Notes: generated by a model from the letters alone, not told the origin. A DNA stretch of 44,488 nucleotides from an uncultured Lachnospiraceae bacterium (GCA_910576895.1 CAJTJZ010000026.1:1-44488), one strand, 5' to 3'. Positions 7,072-15,885 are shown, numbered from the stretch's first letter. Made by a program: numbers and translations.

Positions 7072-8277
7072 TTATTTATCATTTGCTGCTGCTACACCCG
7101 GAAGTTCCTTACCCTCTAAAAATTCTAGGGAAGCACCGCCACCTGTAGAAATATGGCTCATCTTATCACCAAATCCAAGCTGATTTACAGCAGCAGCAGA
7201 ATCACCACCACCGATAATTGTTGTTGCATCTGTCTCTGCTAAAGATTTTGCAACCGCAATTGTACCTTTCGCAAGGATTGGATTTTCAAATACACCCATA
7301 GGTCCATTCCAAACAACTGTTTTTGCAGATTTTACTGCTTCTGCATATAGTTCTGCCGTTTTTGTTCCAATATCAAGTCCCATTTTATCTGCTGGAATTT
7401 GATCAGAAGGAACTACAGTAATATCAATTTCTGCATCAATTGGATTTGGAAATTCACTAGCAATAGTAGTATCGATTGGAAGAAGCAATTTCTTTCCAAG
7501 CTTTTCTGCCTTTTCCATCATTTCTTTACAATAGTCAATCTTTTCATTGTCAATTAAAGAAGTACCTACTTCATATCCCTTTGCCTTTAAAAATGTATAT
7601 GCCATACCGCCACCGATAATTAAAGTATCGCATTTTTCTAAAAGATTGTTGATTACATTTAACTTATCTGCCACTTTTGCACCACCAAGAATAGCAACAA
7701 ATGGCCGCTCTGGATTATTTACTGCATTTCCAAGGAAATCAATTTCTTTCTGCATTAAATAACCAACAACTGCAGTATCAACTAATGCAGATACACCTAC
7801 ATTAGAACAATGAGCACGATGAGCTGTTCCAAAAGCATCATTTACAAATACTTCACATAAAGATGCAAGATCTTTGGAGAATGCTTCCCCATTCTTTGTT
7901 TCTTCTGCACGATAACGTGTATTCTCTAATAAAATTACTTCGCCATCTTTCATTGCCTGTACTGCTGCCTTTGCATTTGCTCCAACAACTTCTTTGTCTG
8001 CTGCAAATTTTACTTCTTGTCCAAGTAATTCTGTTAAACGTGCTGCTACAGGAGCTAAGGATAATTCTGGCTTTGGCTCTCCCTTTGGTTTTCCTAAATG
8101 AGAACAAAGAATTACTTTTCCTCCATCTGCAATCAGTTTTTTAATAGTAGGTAAAGCGGCAACAAGACGATTTTCATCAGTAATCTTACCATCTTTTAAA
8201 GGTACATTAAAATCACAGCGAACAAGAACTTTCTTGCCTTTTACATTGATATCATCTACGGACTTCTTATTTAACAT
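7072..8277 (-). CDS. pgk: phosphoglycerate kinase
   Basis: Transfers phosphate from 1,3-bisphosphoglycerate to ADP, an ATP-yielding step of glycolysis. The protein has 401 residues. The N-terminus carries VRCDFNVPL (substrate binding) and CSHLGKPKG. The C-terminal half has the nucleotide-binding stretch FENPILAKGT and the terminal GGGDSAAAV and STGGGASLEFLEG. The ATG at 8277 is chosen because AAAGGAG lies 8 bases upstream; a longer start (8295) lies at or before that site. It is separated from gap by 168 bases with a GC-rich hairpin, and it is tightly followed by tpiA. Confidence 0.98.
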   Translation of the reverse strand: MLNKKSVDDINVKGKKVLVRCDFNVPLKDGKITDENRLVAALPTIKKLIADGGKVILCSHLGKPKGEPKPELSLAPVAARLTELLGQEVKFAADKEVVGANAKAAVQAMKDGEVILLENTRYRAEETKNGEAFSKDLASLCEVFVNDAFGTAHRAHCSNVGVSALVDTAVVGYLMQKEIDFLGNAVNNPERPFVAILGGAKVADKLNVINNLLEKCDTLIIGGGMAYTFLKAKGYEVGTSLIDNEKIDYCKEMMEKAEKLGKKLLLPIDTTIASEFPNPIDAEIDITVVPSDQIPADKMGLDIGTKTAELYAEAVKSAKTVVWNGPMGVFENPILAKGTIAVAKSLAETDATTIIGGGDSAAAVNQLGFGDKMSHISTGGGASLEFLEGKELPGVAAANDK

Positions 8278-8351
8278 GATATAAACTCCTTTCATTCAAT
8301 AAATATTACATAGTATGTCATATTCACTTCGTGAACATAACATGAAATAAA

Positions 8352-8373
8352 GTCCGGCCCAACAAGGCCGGAC
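8352..8373 (-). terminator. GC-rich hairpin between gap and pgk
   Basis: GTCCGGCC and GGCCGGAC pair perfectly around CAACAA. On the minus strand it is followed by a broken T-tract (TTTATTTC). It may be a leaky terminator or a processing barrier that sets gap mRNA higher than pgk-tpiA, as is common for glycolytic operons. Confidence 0.6.
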
Positions 8374-8445
8374 CTCATAAAAGATCTGCTTTCAATTTTA
8401 AATAATACATATCTTTTTTCTCAAAGAAAGCCATATATTCATATT

Positions 8446-9462
8446 TTATGCTAACTCAGAGAAATATTTGATAGTACGAACCATCTGAGATGTGTAGCTG
8501 TTTTCATTATCATACCAAGAAACAACTTGTACTTCATACTCATCATCAGAAATCTTGCAAACCATTGTTTGTGTAGCATCAAACAAAGAACCAAATCTCA
8601 TACCAACAATATCAGAAGATACAATTTCATCCTCATTATAACCAAAGGATTCATTTGCTGCTGCTTTCATAGCTGCATTAATGCCTTCTACTGTAACATC
8701 TGCTTTCTTTACAACTGCTGTCAAAATTGTTGTAGAACCTGTAGGTGTTGGTACACGCTGTGCAGAACCAATCAGTTTACCATTTAATTCTGGAATAACA
8801 AGTCCAATTGCTTTTGCTGCACCTGTACTATTTGGAACAATATTAACTGCAGCAGCACGAGATCTTCTTAAATCACCTTTTCTTTGTGGGCCATCAAGTG
8901 TCATCTGATCACCTGTGTAAGCATGAATTGTTACCATAATACCAGACTGAATTGGTGCATATTTATTTAATGCATCAGCCATTGGTGCTAAGCAGTTTGT
9001 AGTACAAGAAGCTGCTGAAATAATGGTATCTTCAGCCTTCAATGTCTCATGGTTTGTATTGTAAACAATCGTTGGAAGATCATTTCCAGCAGGAGCGGAA
9101 ATAACAACTTTACGAGCACCTGCATCAATATGAGCCTGAGCCTTTGCCTTTGATGTATAGAAACCAGAACACTCTAATACAACATCAACACCAAGATCTC
9201 CCCATGGGCAATTCTTTGCATCAGGGAAAGCATAAATTTTAATTTCCTTGCCATCTACTGTAATAGAATCCTCACCAGCAGAAACAGTATCAGCCTTATC
9301 ATATTTTCCTTGGGATGAATCATACTTTAATAAGTGTGCCAACATCTTTGGGCTTGTTAAATCATTAATTGCTACTACTTCATATCCTTCCGCACCAAAC
9401 ATTTGTCTGAATGCAAGACGACCAATACGTCCAAAACCATTAATTGCTACTTTTACTGCCAT
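8446..9462 (-). CDS. gap: glyceraldehyde-3-phosphate dehydrogenase
   Basis: NAD-dependent type I enzyme of 338 residues, oxidising glyceraldehyde 3-phosphate to 1,3-bisphosphoglycerate. The Rossmann motif INGFGRIGRL starts the protein, and the catalytic Cys lies in SAASCTTNCLAP, with the conserved HAYTGDQ further on. The ATG at 9462 has AGGAGG 10 bases upstream; the ATG at 9471 is only one base from that site and is unlikely. It has its own promoter upstream. It is the first gene of gap-pgk-tpiA. Confidence 0.98.
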   Translation of the reverse strand: MAVKVAINGFGRIGRLAFRQMFGAEGYEVVAINDLTSPKMLAHLLKYDSSQGKYDKADTVSAGEDSITVDGKEIKIYAFPDAKNCPWGDLGVDVVLECSGFYTSKAKAQAHIDAGARKVVISAPAGNDLPTIVYNTNHETLKAEDTIISAASCTTNCLAPMADALNKYAPIQSGIMVTIHAYTGDQMTLDGPQRKGDLRRSRAAAVNIVPNSTGAAKAIGLVIPELNGKLIGSAQRVPTPTGSTTILTAVVKKADVTVEGINAAMKAAANESFGYNEDEIVSSDIVGMRFGSLFDATQTMVCKISDDEYEVQVVSWYDNENSYTSQMVRTIKYFSELA

Positions 9463-9554
9463 GTTTTTCATTCCTCCTATATTTTAATATTTTTAAGAAA
9501 TCACCTGATACTAGGCAGTAATTCAAAATAACAATATAGATAAAATATATCTTT

Positions 9555-9584
9555 ACTATACATATCATTTATGAAAGCTGCCAA
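9555..9584 (-). promoter_or_regulatory. candidate sigma-A promoter of gap
   Basis: The minus strand reads TTGGCA, 18 bases, TATAGT. Each box differs from consensus at one position. A start near 9548 would give a leader of about 86 bases. Confidence 0.6.
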
Positions 9585-9690
9585 ATCCGGCGTTTCCTAA
9601 TTTTCTAGCATTTTCCTGACTTTGACAAAAAAGCTACAAAGTCTGCTATTATTCTACCTAATTTCACCAAAAATTTCAAGGGAAAATTTA

Positions 9691-9739
9691 GAATTATGGA
9701 AATTTTTTCATAATTCCTCAATAAGGAACTTATTTCCTT
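9691..9739 (-). terminator. possible weak terminator of glgA
   Basis: Two adjacent AT-rich hairpins lie after the glgA stop: AAGGAA-CTTAT-TTCCTT (9723-9739) and GAATTATG paired with CATAATTC (9691-9716). The stems are weak and the T-tract is short, so termination may be partial. Confidence 0.35.
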
Positions 9740-9784
9740 TCCCAGTATCCCCTATTTCGTAAAAAGTATTCCCTTAAAAAACAC

Positions 9785-11227
9785 TTAACCTAAAAGACGA
9801 TAATAAAGTTCCTCATATTTTGCAGCGGAATTATTCCATGAAAAATCTTTTGTCATGCCACGATCTATTATTTTATTCCATTCTCGTTTCTTTGTAAAAT
9901 AAATCCTTTTTGCATAGCGAATTGTATCTAACATTTCATGTGCATTATAATTGGCAAAAGAAAATCCTGTTCCTGTGGATTCATATTCATTATAAGGCTC
10001 TACCGTATCACGTAGTCCGCCTGTTTCACGAACAATTGGAATTGTTCCATAACGAAGACTCATTAGCTGGCTTAAACCACATGGTTCAAATAATGATGGC
10101 ATTAAAAAGGCATCGCAGCTTCCATAAATTTTATGAGAAATTTCATTGGAATAATAAATATTGGCAGAAACTCTGTCTGGATATTTAGAAGCATAATAAC
10201 GGAATAAATGCTCATATTTCTGCTCTCCTGTACCAAGCACTACTAATTGTGTATCCTCTGCACAGATTTCCTCAATGACATAATCAATTAAATCAAAGCC
10301 CTTTTGATCAGTTAAACGGGAACAAACACCAATCATAAACTTTTTATCATCTTGTGCAAGTCCTAATTCCTGCTGCAAGGCACGTTTGTTCTTTATCTTT
10401 TCCTTACGGAAATTTTTCTTTGTATAATGAAATGGAATCAGTGGATCAGTCTCTGGATTATATTCATTATAATCCAGTCCATTTACAATTCCCATAAGGC
10501 AATTAGAACGTGCTCGCATAAGTCCATCCAAATGCTCTCCATAATATGGTGTTTTTATTTCTTCTGCATAAGAATCACTTACTGTTGTTACATAATCAGC
10601 ATAGACAATGCCTCCTTTTAAATAGTTGGCATCGCCATATGCTTCTAACTTATCTGGTGCAAAATAATACTGATTAAGTCCTGTAATATCCTGAACTGTT
10701 TTTAAATCCCAAACACCTTGAAATTTCAAATTATGAATTGTCATAATTGTCTTAATTCCCCGATAAAAATCCCCTCCATTAAATGTATCCTTTAGGTAAA
10801 TAGGAAGCAATCCTGTTTGCCAGTCATGACAATGGATAATATCTGGCCTAAAATCAATTTGCGGAAGTGCAGATAATGCAGCTCGACAAAAAAATGCGAA
10901 TTTTTCTACATCTTCATAGATATTGCCATATGGTGCTGTTCCATTAAAATAATATTCATTATCAATAAAATAAAAGAGAATGCCCTCATATTCCATTTCC
11001 AGAACACCAACATACTGACTTCTCCATGCTAGATCCATATAAAAACTTGTACGAAACTGCATTTTATCACGCCATTTTTGTGGGATACAAAGGTATTTTG
11101 GAAGCATCACACGAACATCAAACTCCTCTTTATTAAAATACTTTGGCAAAGAACCTGCTACATCAGCAAGTCCACCTGTCTTAATAAATGGAATACATTC
11201 GGATGCCACAAATAAAATTTTCTTCAT
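9785..11227 (-). CDS. glgA: glycogen synthase (ADP-glucose type)
   Basis: GT5 glycosyltransferase of 480 residues that extends alpha-1,4-glucan from ADP-glucose. The N-terminus has the ADP-glucose binding motif KTGGLADV (from residue 16). The C-terminal half has the GT-B signatures CSRLTDQKGFDL and SLFEPCGLSQL followed by RETGGL. GGGAGG precedes the ATG. No other glg gene is seen next to it; it stands alone between spo0A and gap. A promoter and an exact 0A-box match lie between it and spo0A. Storage glycogen (granulose) in clostridia is known to depend on Spo0A, so the placement fits, but the link here is inferred. Confidence 0.96.
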   Translation of the reverse strand: MKKILFVASECIPFIKTGGLADVAGSLPKYFNKEEFDVRVMLPKYLCIPQKWRDKMQFRTSFYMDLAWRSQYVGVLEMEYEGILFYFIDNEYYFNGTAPYGNIYEDVEKFAFFCRAALSALPQIDFRPDIIHCHDWQTGLLPIYLKDTFNGGDFYRGIKTIMTIHNLKFQGVWDLKTVQDITGLNQYYFAPDKLEAYGDANYLKGGIVYADYVTTVSDSYAEEIKTPYYGEHLDGLMRARSNCLMGIVNGLDYNEYNPETDPLIPFHYTKKNFRKEKIKNKRALQQELGLAQDDKKFMIGVCSRLTDQKGFDLIDYVIEEICAEDTQLVVLGTGEQKYEHLFRYYASKYPDRVSANIYYSNEISHKIYGSCDAFLMPSLFEPCGLSQLMSLRYGTIPIVRETGGLRDTVEPYNEYESTGTGFSFANYNAHEMLDTIRYAKRIYFTKKREWNKIIDRGMTKDFSWNNSAAKYEELYYRLLG

Positions 11228-11292
11228 AGTACCTCCCTATTTGTCATTTTGTTTCTTTATTTACGATTTTCTAATGATATTTTCCAAAGTTT

Positions 11293-11345
11293 ACTATACC
11301 ATATTTTAACAATGTTTTAAAGGGATTTCTTGAAAATTTTCGACA
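11293..11345 (-). promoter_or_regulatory. candidate glgA promoter with upstream 0A-box match
   Basis: The minus strand reads TTTAAA (11316-11321), 17 bases, TATAGT (11293-11298). An exact TGTCGAA lies upstream at 11339-11345, about 53 to 59 bases before the predicted start. The -35 is weak, as at an activated promoter. The 7-base match could be chance. Confidence 0.45.
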
Positions 11346-11388
11346 TTAATTTTTTTTCTAGTAATAAAAATTTTTTTCTGACAATAAA

Positions 11389-12189
11389 TTAAGCATTTCT
11401 TTTATATTCCAAACGGATTCTATCTGCTATTAATGCCACAAACTCAGAATTTGTTGGTTTTCCTTTTCCATTACTAACGGTATATCCAAATAGTTCATCA
11501 ATGGTATCCATTTTTCCACGACTCCATGCAACTTCTATAGCATGACGAATAGCACGTTCCACACGACTTGGTGTTGTTTTATGGTTTTTTGCAATGGTTG
11601 GATAAAGCAGTTTTGTAATAGAGTTTAGCATTTCTGGATCATTTACTGACATCATAATAGCATCTCTTAAATATTGATATCCTTTAATATGTGCAGGAAC
11701 ACCAATTTCATGAATAATATTGGTAACATCTGATTCCAGATTATGTACGGCTGCACATTTATTTTCATAAACAGGAGCTTTTTTTCCTATTAGCCCTTTC
11801 TGTGTACCAATAGAAGCAACTCTTTTAATTCTTTGAATGATATCAATTCTATCAAATGGTTTCATAATATAATAGCTTGCACCTGCTTGAAAGGCATCTT
11901 CCATCATATCTTGTTCTCCAGAACCGGAAACAACAATAAATGCTGGTTTCTTTGGTAAATTTTTAACTTCATCCTTTACTCGTTCCATGACTCCAATTCC
12001 ATCTATTTGTGGCATAACTAAATCAATAACAACAACGTCAGGCTGTTTGTCCTTAATCATTTCTAATGTGATTTTTCCATTCATAGCAACACCATCTACT
12101 ACAATCTGCGGATCTGTTTCTAAAATATCCTTTAAACTCTCTCTCATAATTTCGTTATCGTCTGCAACAATTACATGAATTCTTTCCAT
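11389..12189 (-). CDS. spo0A: sporulation master regulator Spo0A
   Basis: Response regulator of 267 residues that starts sporulation when phosphorylated. The receiver (about 1-125) has D10/D11 in VADDNE, the phospho-acceptor D56 in VVVIDLVMP and the Lys in YYIMKPFD. The DNA-binding domain (about 150-267) ends with the helix-turn-helix TPSRVERAIRHAIEVAW and the family signature KPTNSEFVA. The ATG at 12189 has GGAGGAG 9 bases upstream and gives the usual N-terminus. It follows spoIVB in the conserved recN-spoIVB-spo0A order, but a 507-base gap with two promoter candidates suggests independent control. Confidence 0.98.
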   Translation of the reverse strand: MERIHVIVADDNEIMRESLKDILETDPQIVVDGVAMNGKITLEMIKDKQPDVVVIDLVMPQIDGIGVMERVKDEVKNLPKKPAFIVVSGSGEQDMMEDAFQAGASYYIMKPFDRIDIIQRIKRVASIGTQKGLIGKKAPVYENKCAAVHNLESDVTNIIHEIGVPAHIKGYQYLRDAIMMSVNDPEMLNSITKLLYPTIAKNHKTTPSRVERAIRHAIEVAWSRGKMDTIDELFGYTVSNGKGKPTNSEFVALIADRIRLEYKRNA

Positions 12190-12378
12190 AATATTAATCT
12201 CCTCCAATTTATTAACTTGAATATACAATAGATTTATTTATTTTCACTGACATGTGGCTTATTCTTTATTTCCCTCCTCAATATATGTAATGCTTGGAAT
12301 GCTATTCTTTCGGTTTATTTTTTATACACATTTACGAAAAGCAGTGTTTTTTATTTTTTTACAACTGCACCCATTTCT

Positions 12379-12405
12379 ATTCCTTTAAGAATATATTTTT
12401 CCAAA
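12379..12405 (-). promoter_or_regulatory. candidate sigma-H promoter of spo0A
   Basis: The minus strand reads TTTGGAAAA, 11 bases, AAGGAAT. The -10 fits the sigma-H pattern RnnGAAT fully; the -35 fits 6 informative positions (GGAwww) but lacks the preceding A. Bacillus subtilis spo0A also has a downstream sigma-H promoter. In AT-rich DNA such a match can be chance. Confidence 0.4.
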
Positions 12406-12441
12406 AAGTATATTTTTTTACTTTATTCTTCCCTTTTTCAA

Positions 12442-12471
12442 CTCCCATAAGGTAAGTATAACCTCCCATAA
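12442..12471 (-). promoter_or_regulatory. 9-base direct repeats at the spo0A promoter
   Basis: TTATGGGAG occurs at 12463-12471 and 12442-12450 on the minus strand, 21 bases apart, two helical turns. One copy lies in the promoter spacer and the other over the predicted start point. GGT-TATACTT-ACC between them is a short dyad. This could be an operator for an unknown regulator. Confidence 0.45.
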
Positions 12472-12483
12472 ATTTTTCGTCAA
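12455..12483 (-). promoter_or_regulatory. candidate sigma-A promoter of spo0A with 0A box over the -35
   Basis: The minus strand reads TTGACG, 17 bases, TATACT, each one mismatch from consensus. TGACGAA, an exact Spo0A-box match (12476-12482), overlaps the -35. Spo0A sites over a -35 are known at activated promoters such as spoIIG of Bacillus. A start near 12448 gives a leader of about 260 bases. Confidence 0.6.
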
Positions 12484-12696
12484 TATTTTTTCATATTTTC
12501 CGTAGCAATTTTCACCACTTTATTTCAAAAAACGCTAAGATTAAACATAAAACAACATTATTCTACTTTATTCGATAAATATTGTGTTACCTTTTTTAAT
12601 ACTTGCCTTTTACTTTTTGCCTGTAAAAACAAATTTTCTATAATTATATTACATCATTTTTCGAATTTTGTCGAGTACCTTAACTATTATTTTTAT

Positions 12697-14046
12697 TTAA
12701 TTCTGTAAATTAAAAACCATATTTTCCGCAAAAATTCCATATCCTCTTGTAGAATCATTAACAAATACATGTGTTACAGCACCAATAAATTTTCCTTTTT
12801 GTATAATAGGACTTCCTGACATTCCTTGTATAATTCCATTTGTTTTTTCCAATAATTTTTCATCTACAATATGAATTACCATTCCTTTTGATTCAATATC
12901 TGGATTTTTATCAATTTTTTCTATTTCCACTTGATATTCCTCCAATTTACCATCAATTTGACAATAAATTTTTGCTGCTCCTGCTGTAATTTCTTGTCTT
13001 AATGCTACAGGAATACTTTGTTTTTTCTCTTTTTCTGATAATTCCGATGATAAAGTACCAAAAATCCCTTGAAATGTATTTTGCAAAATCGAAGCAATTT
13101 TATTTTCGTCATTTAAATGAATAATACCAGAAATTTCTCCGGGTTCTCCGGGTTTTCCCTTTGTAATAGAAGCTATCTCTGCCTCATAAAGCCCCGCCTG
13201 TGATAAAGCCATAACTTCTCCAGTATCAATATCTGTAATAGCATGTCCAAGAGCTCCAAATTTTCCATCTTCTGTTGAAAATGTCATTGTTCCAATCCCC
13301 TGTGTATCATCTCTTACCCAAATTCCAAGACGATATCCCTCATCTCTTGTCTGTATTGGTTTCATTGTAACTGTAATTTCTTTTCCGTCTCTACGCAATG
13401 TAAGTTCCATAGTACTTCCATCACTTTCTTCTAATCGTGAAAGTAATTCTTCCTTTTTTGTTATTTTTACATTATCTACCTCTATAATATAATCACCTGA
13501 TCGCACAATATTATAAGCAGGTTCTTTCTTTTTTCCATGAAGATCTGTTACAAGTCCTGTTCCAAGTACTAAAACACCATTCGTTCTTCCATAAATTCCA
13601 ACAAGATTTCCAGATGGAATGACATTCTGTTCTTTTAGGACTTGTAAATTAACCTTTTTTATTAGTATCCCAAAACAGCGAATTTCCATTTGGTACTGTC
13701 CTTCTTTTTGTGCATGAATTGCAACTTTATCAGAAAGATTAATATGCAATAAATCAGAAGGAAGCTTTTTTGTTCCCATATATTGACTAACACTTAGACT
13801 TTCCTCTTTACTTTCTGTTTCTTCTTTTCCTTCTTCTTCTGTCTCTTGTAATAAAATTCTTCCATTTACTGGCAAAACCCAGCTTTTTGGTAAAAAAGAC
13901 ATCACTTCTTCTCTGCCCTGAAATACACTAACATGATCTGGAATTTGTGAAACATTAATATAATAATAAGAAAGAACTGCTATCCCACATAAAGACAGTA
14001 AAAATAATAAAATCAAAATCTGACGATAGTTTTTCTTTGCCTTCAT
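12697..14046 (-). CDS. spoIVB: SpoIVB serine peptidase (S55)
   Basis: Forespore-made protease, secreted into the intermembrane space, that triggers SigK processing in the mother cell in Bacillus. The protein has 449 residues. One N-terminal membrane segment (about 9-28) is followed by a PDZ domain (about 150-235) and the S55 protease domain. The catalytic His is in GALGHAITD (H268) and the Ser in GMSGSPI (S410). The ATG at 14046 has AGGAGGG upstream; the longer reading overlaps that site. It lies between recN and spo0A as in Bacillus. A sigma-F/G-like promoter overlaps the recN terminator just upstream. Confidence 0.96.
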   Translation of the reverse strand: MKAKKNYRQILILLFLLSLCGIAVLSYYYINVSQIPDHVSVFQGREEVMSFLPKSWVLPVNGRILLQETEEEGKEETESKEESLSVSQYMGTKKLPSDLLHINLSDKVAIHAQKEGQYQMEIRCFGILIKKVNLQVLKEQNVIPSGNLVGIYGRTNGVLVLGTGLVTDLHGKKKEPAYNIVRSGDYIIEVDNVKITKKEELLSRLEESDGSTMELTLRRDGKEITVTMKPIQTRDEGYRLGIWVRDDTQGIGTMTFSTEDGKFGALGHAITDIDTGEVMALSQAGLYEAEIASITKGKPGEPGEISGIIHLNDENKIASILQNTFQGIFGTLSSELSEKEKKQSIPVALRQEITAGAAKIYCQIDGKLEEYQVEIEKIDKNPDIESKGMVIHIVDEKLLEKTNGIIQGMSGSPIIQKGKFIGAVTHVFVNDSTRGYGIFAENMVFNLQN

Positions 14047-14104
14047 GGCAATCCCTCCTGATTTTTCCATAAATATAGATAAGCCTTTTTTCTTTCACAA
14101 ATAT

Positions 14105-14138
14105 AACAAAAGAAAAAGAGTATGCAATGCATACTCTT
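14105..14138 (-). terminator. terminator of recN
   Basis: AAGAGTATGC and GCATACTCTT pair perfectly around a 3-base loop (14116-14138), followed on the minus strand by TTTTTCTTTTG. It lies 35 bases after the recN stop and separates recN from spoIVB. Confidence 0.85.
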
Positions 14139-14166
14139 ATTATTTCCATATTCTATTATTTCATAC
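14139..14166 (-). promoter_or_regulatory. candidate forespore (sigma-F/G) promoter of spoIVB
   Basis: The minus strand reads GTATG, 14 bases, GGAAATAAT. The -10 fits the sigma-F pattern GGnRAnAmT at every position; the -35 fits GYATA at four of five. Its predicted start (about 14132) falls inside the first arm of the recN terminator, so its transcript would lack most of that arm. Confidence 0.5.
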
Positions 14167-14172
14167 ATCTAT

Positions 14173-15885
14173 CTATTGGTTTGGAAAAGACTGTTTTTGT
14201 TTTTCTGCAAGCATTCGCATTTCTTCTGCACTTTTTAAGACTGCTTGTGTAATTTTTGCTCCACCTAACATTCTTGCAAGTTCATCAATGGAAGCTTTTT
14301 TATCCATAAAAGTAATACTTGTTGTAGTAACAATACCATTTGTCGATTTTTCTATTTTATAATGACTATCCGCCATAGCAGCAATTTGAGGAAGATGCGT
14401 AATGCAAAGCACCTGATGTGTTTTTGCAATGGTAGCTAACTTTTCAGATACTCTTTGTGCTGTTCTGCCACTAATACCAGAATCAATTTCATCAAAAATC
14501 AAAGTTCCAATTTGATCTTTTTCTGCCATTACAGATTTTATTGCAAGCATAATACGAGATAATTCTCCACCGGATGCTATTTTTCCCAAAGGGCGACATT
14601 CCTGTCCCGGATTTGTTGATATCATAAATTCAACTTCATCATATCCATATTTTGTAAAATGGGAAAGTCTGCGAAATTCTATATAAAACTGTACATCTAA
14701 AAAATTCATCTCCTGTAATGCTTTTAAAATCTGCTTTGTTAAATGCTCTGCTGCTATTTTACGTGCACTAGAAAGCTTTCCACATAAATCTTCTAATGTT
14801 TTTTCTAGTTGTTCTTTTTCTTTACAAAGAGACTGCATAATAATTTCATATTCTTCATATTGATGATAGGTTTCACTGATTTTTTTATAATATTCCTCAA
14901 TTTCACTTACAGTATTTCCATAACGTGCCTTTATATTACGTATCTTATCAAGACGTGCTTCCATTTCTTCCAATTTTTCTTTATCACAGGAAATATCACT
15001 TACATAATTTCTAGCATCTAATGTAAATTGACGAAATAATATTTCTAATTCTGTTAATTCTTCTGTAAGTTCTGAAAGTCCAGAGTCTAGCCGTTGTGCT
15101 TTTTGCATAGAACGAAGGGAATGTGCTAAAAGCTCTCCTGCCGTCTGAAAAGAACTATCTGATAGGGAACTATCATCTAGCATCCCTAATACTTCTGTAA
15201 GATAGAACATAATATCATTGCTATTTTTTGCTGTTTGATATTCTTTTTCAAGTTCTTCTTCCTCTCCTTCTTTTACATTGGCATTTTCAATTTCTTCCAT
15301 CTCATACCCTAAAAAATCTTTTTCACGCAGCCTTTGTTCTTCTGGCATCTCCATTTGTTTTATTTTTTCCCCAATTTTTAAATATTGATCATATGTTTTC
15401 TCTAAACAAACTCTCAATTGTTTTTCATTTTCTCCTCCATATTGATCAAGAATTTCCAAATGCTTCGCCTTATCTAATAAAGACTGATTTTCATGTTGGC
15501 TATGAATATCAATTAAAAGTGAACTTACCTCTTTTAAAGAAGATAACGTAATATTATTGCCATTGAGTTTTGCACTTGTGCGTCCATTTGCCATACAACG
15601 GCGTGATATCATAATTTTTTGATCTTCTGGATAAATATCAAGACTGGCAAGCTTTTCTAAAATTTCCCCTCGTTCTTCAAAAAATACAAGCTCTACTAGA
15701 GCATAATCTGCCCCCGGTCTTATCATATCTTTTGACATTTTCCCGCCTAGTGCAAGATTCATAGAACCAAGCAAAATAGATTTACCAGCACCTGTTTCTC
15801 CTGTTAATATATTCAAATGATCGGTAAAATTAACATCTGCTTCTTCAATCAATGCCAAATTTTTTATATGCAAATTTTCTAACAT
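14173..15885 (-). CDS. recN: DNA repair protein RecN
   Basis: SMC-like ATPase acting early in double-strand break repair, 570 residues. The Walker A motif GETGAGKS is at 29-36 after the typical start LHIKNLALIEEADV. Long coiled-coil arms fill about 160-370. The C-terminal part has the ABC signature ASGGELSRIMLA and the Walker B IFDEIDSGISG, then the His switch LCITHLPQIA. All ATPase motifs are intact. The gene keeps the conserved place upstream of spoIVB, but argR, which usually precedes it in Clostridia, is absent. A dispersed palindrome lies just upstream. Confidence 0.98.
   Translation of the reverse strand: MLENLHIKNLALIEEADVNFTDHLNILTGETGAGKSILLGSMNLALGGKMSKDMIRPGADYALVELVFFEERGEILEKLASLDIYPEDQKIMISRRCMANGRTSAKLNGNNITLSSLKEVSSLLIDIHSQHENQSLLDKAKHLEILDQYGGENEKQLRVCLEKTYDQYLKIGEKIKQMEMPEEQRLREKDFLGYEMEEIENANVKEGEEEELEKEYQTAKNSNDIMFYLTEVLGMLDDSSLSDSSFQTAGELLAHSLRSMQKAQRLDSGLSELTEELTELEILFRQFTLDARNYVSDISCDKEKLEEMEARLDKIRNIKARYGNTVSEIEEYYKKISETYHQYEEYEIIMQSLCKEKEQLEKTLEDLCGKLSSARKIAAEHLTKQILKALQEMNFLDVQFYIEFRRLSHFTKYGYDEVEFMISTNPGQECRPLGKIASGGELSRIMLAIKSVMAEKDQIGTLIFDEIDSGISGRTAQRVSEKLATIAKTHQVLCITHLPQIAAMADSHYKIEKSTNGIVTTTSITFMDKKASIDELARMLGGAKITQAVLKSAEEMRMLAEKQKQSFPNQ

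Larger units (their letters stand above)
9463..9784. other. intergenic region between glgA and gap
   Basis: No gene is seen. It contains the gap promoter (9555-9584) and, nearer glgA, two small hairpins that may end the glgA transcript. The rest is AT-rich DNA without clear signals. Confidence 0.6.
12190..12696. other. spo0A upstream control region
   Basis: No gene is seen in these 507 bases. Reading toward spo0A there is an imperfect 0A box TGTCGAG (plus strand, 12669-12675), a sigma-A-like promoter with a 0A box over its -35 (12455-12483), a pair of 9-base direct repeats, and a sigma-H-like promoter (12379-12405). The remaining 190 bases form a long AT-rich leader. Confidence 0.6.

Noticed and set aside
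7863..8144. Plus-strand frame within pgk, rich in leucine
   Set aside because: It lies wholly opposite a conserved glycolytic gene, has no ribosome site and no family-like sequence.
12669..12675. TGTCGAG near the spoIVB stop as another 0A box
   Set aside because: It has a mismatch at a conserved position, lies far from the predicted promoters, and 7-base near matches are common by chance.
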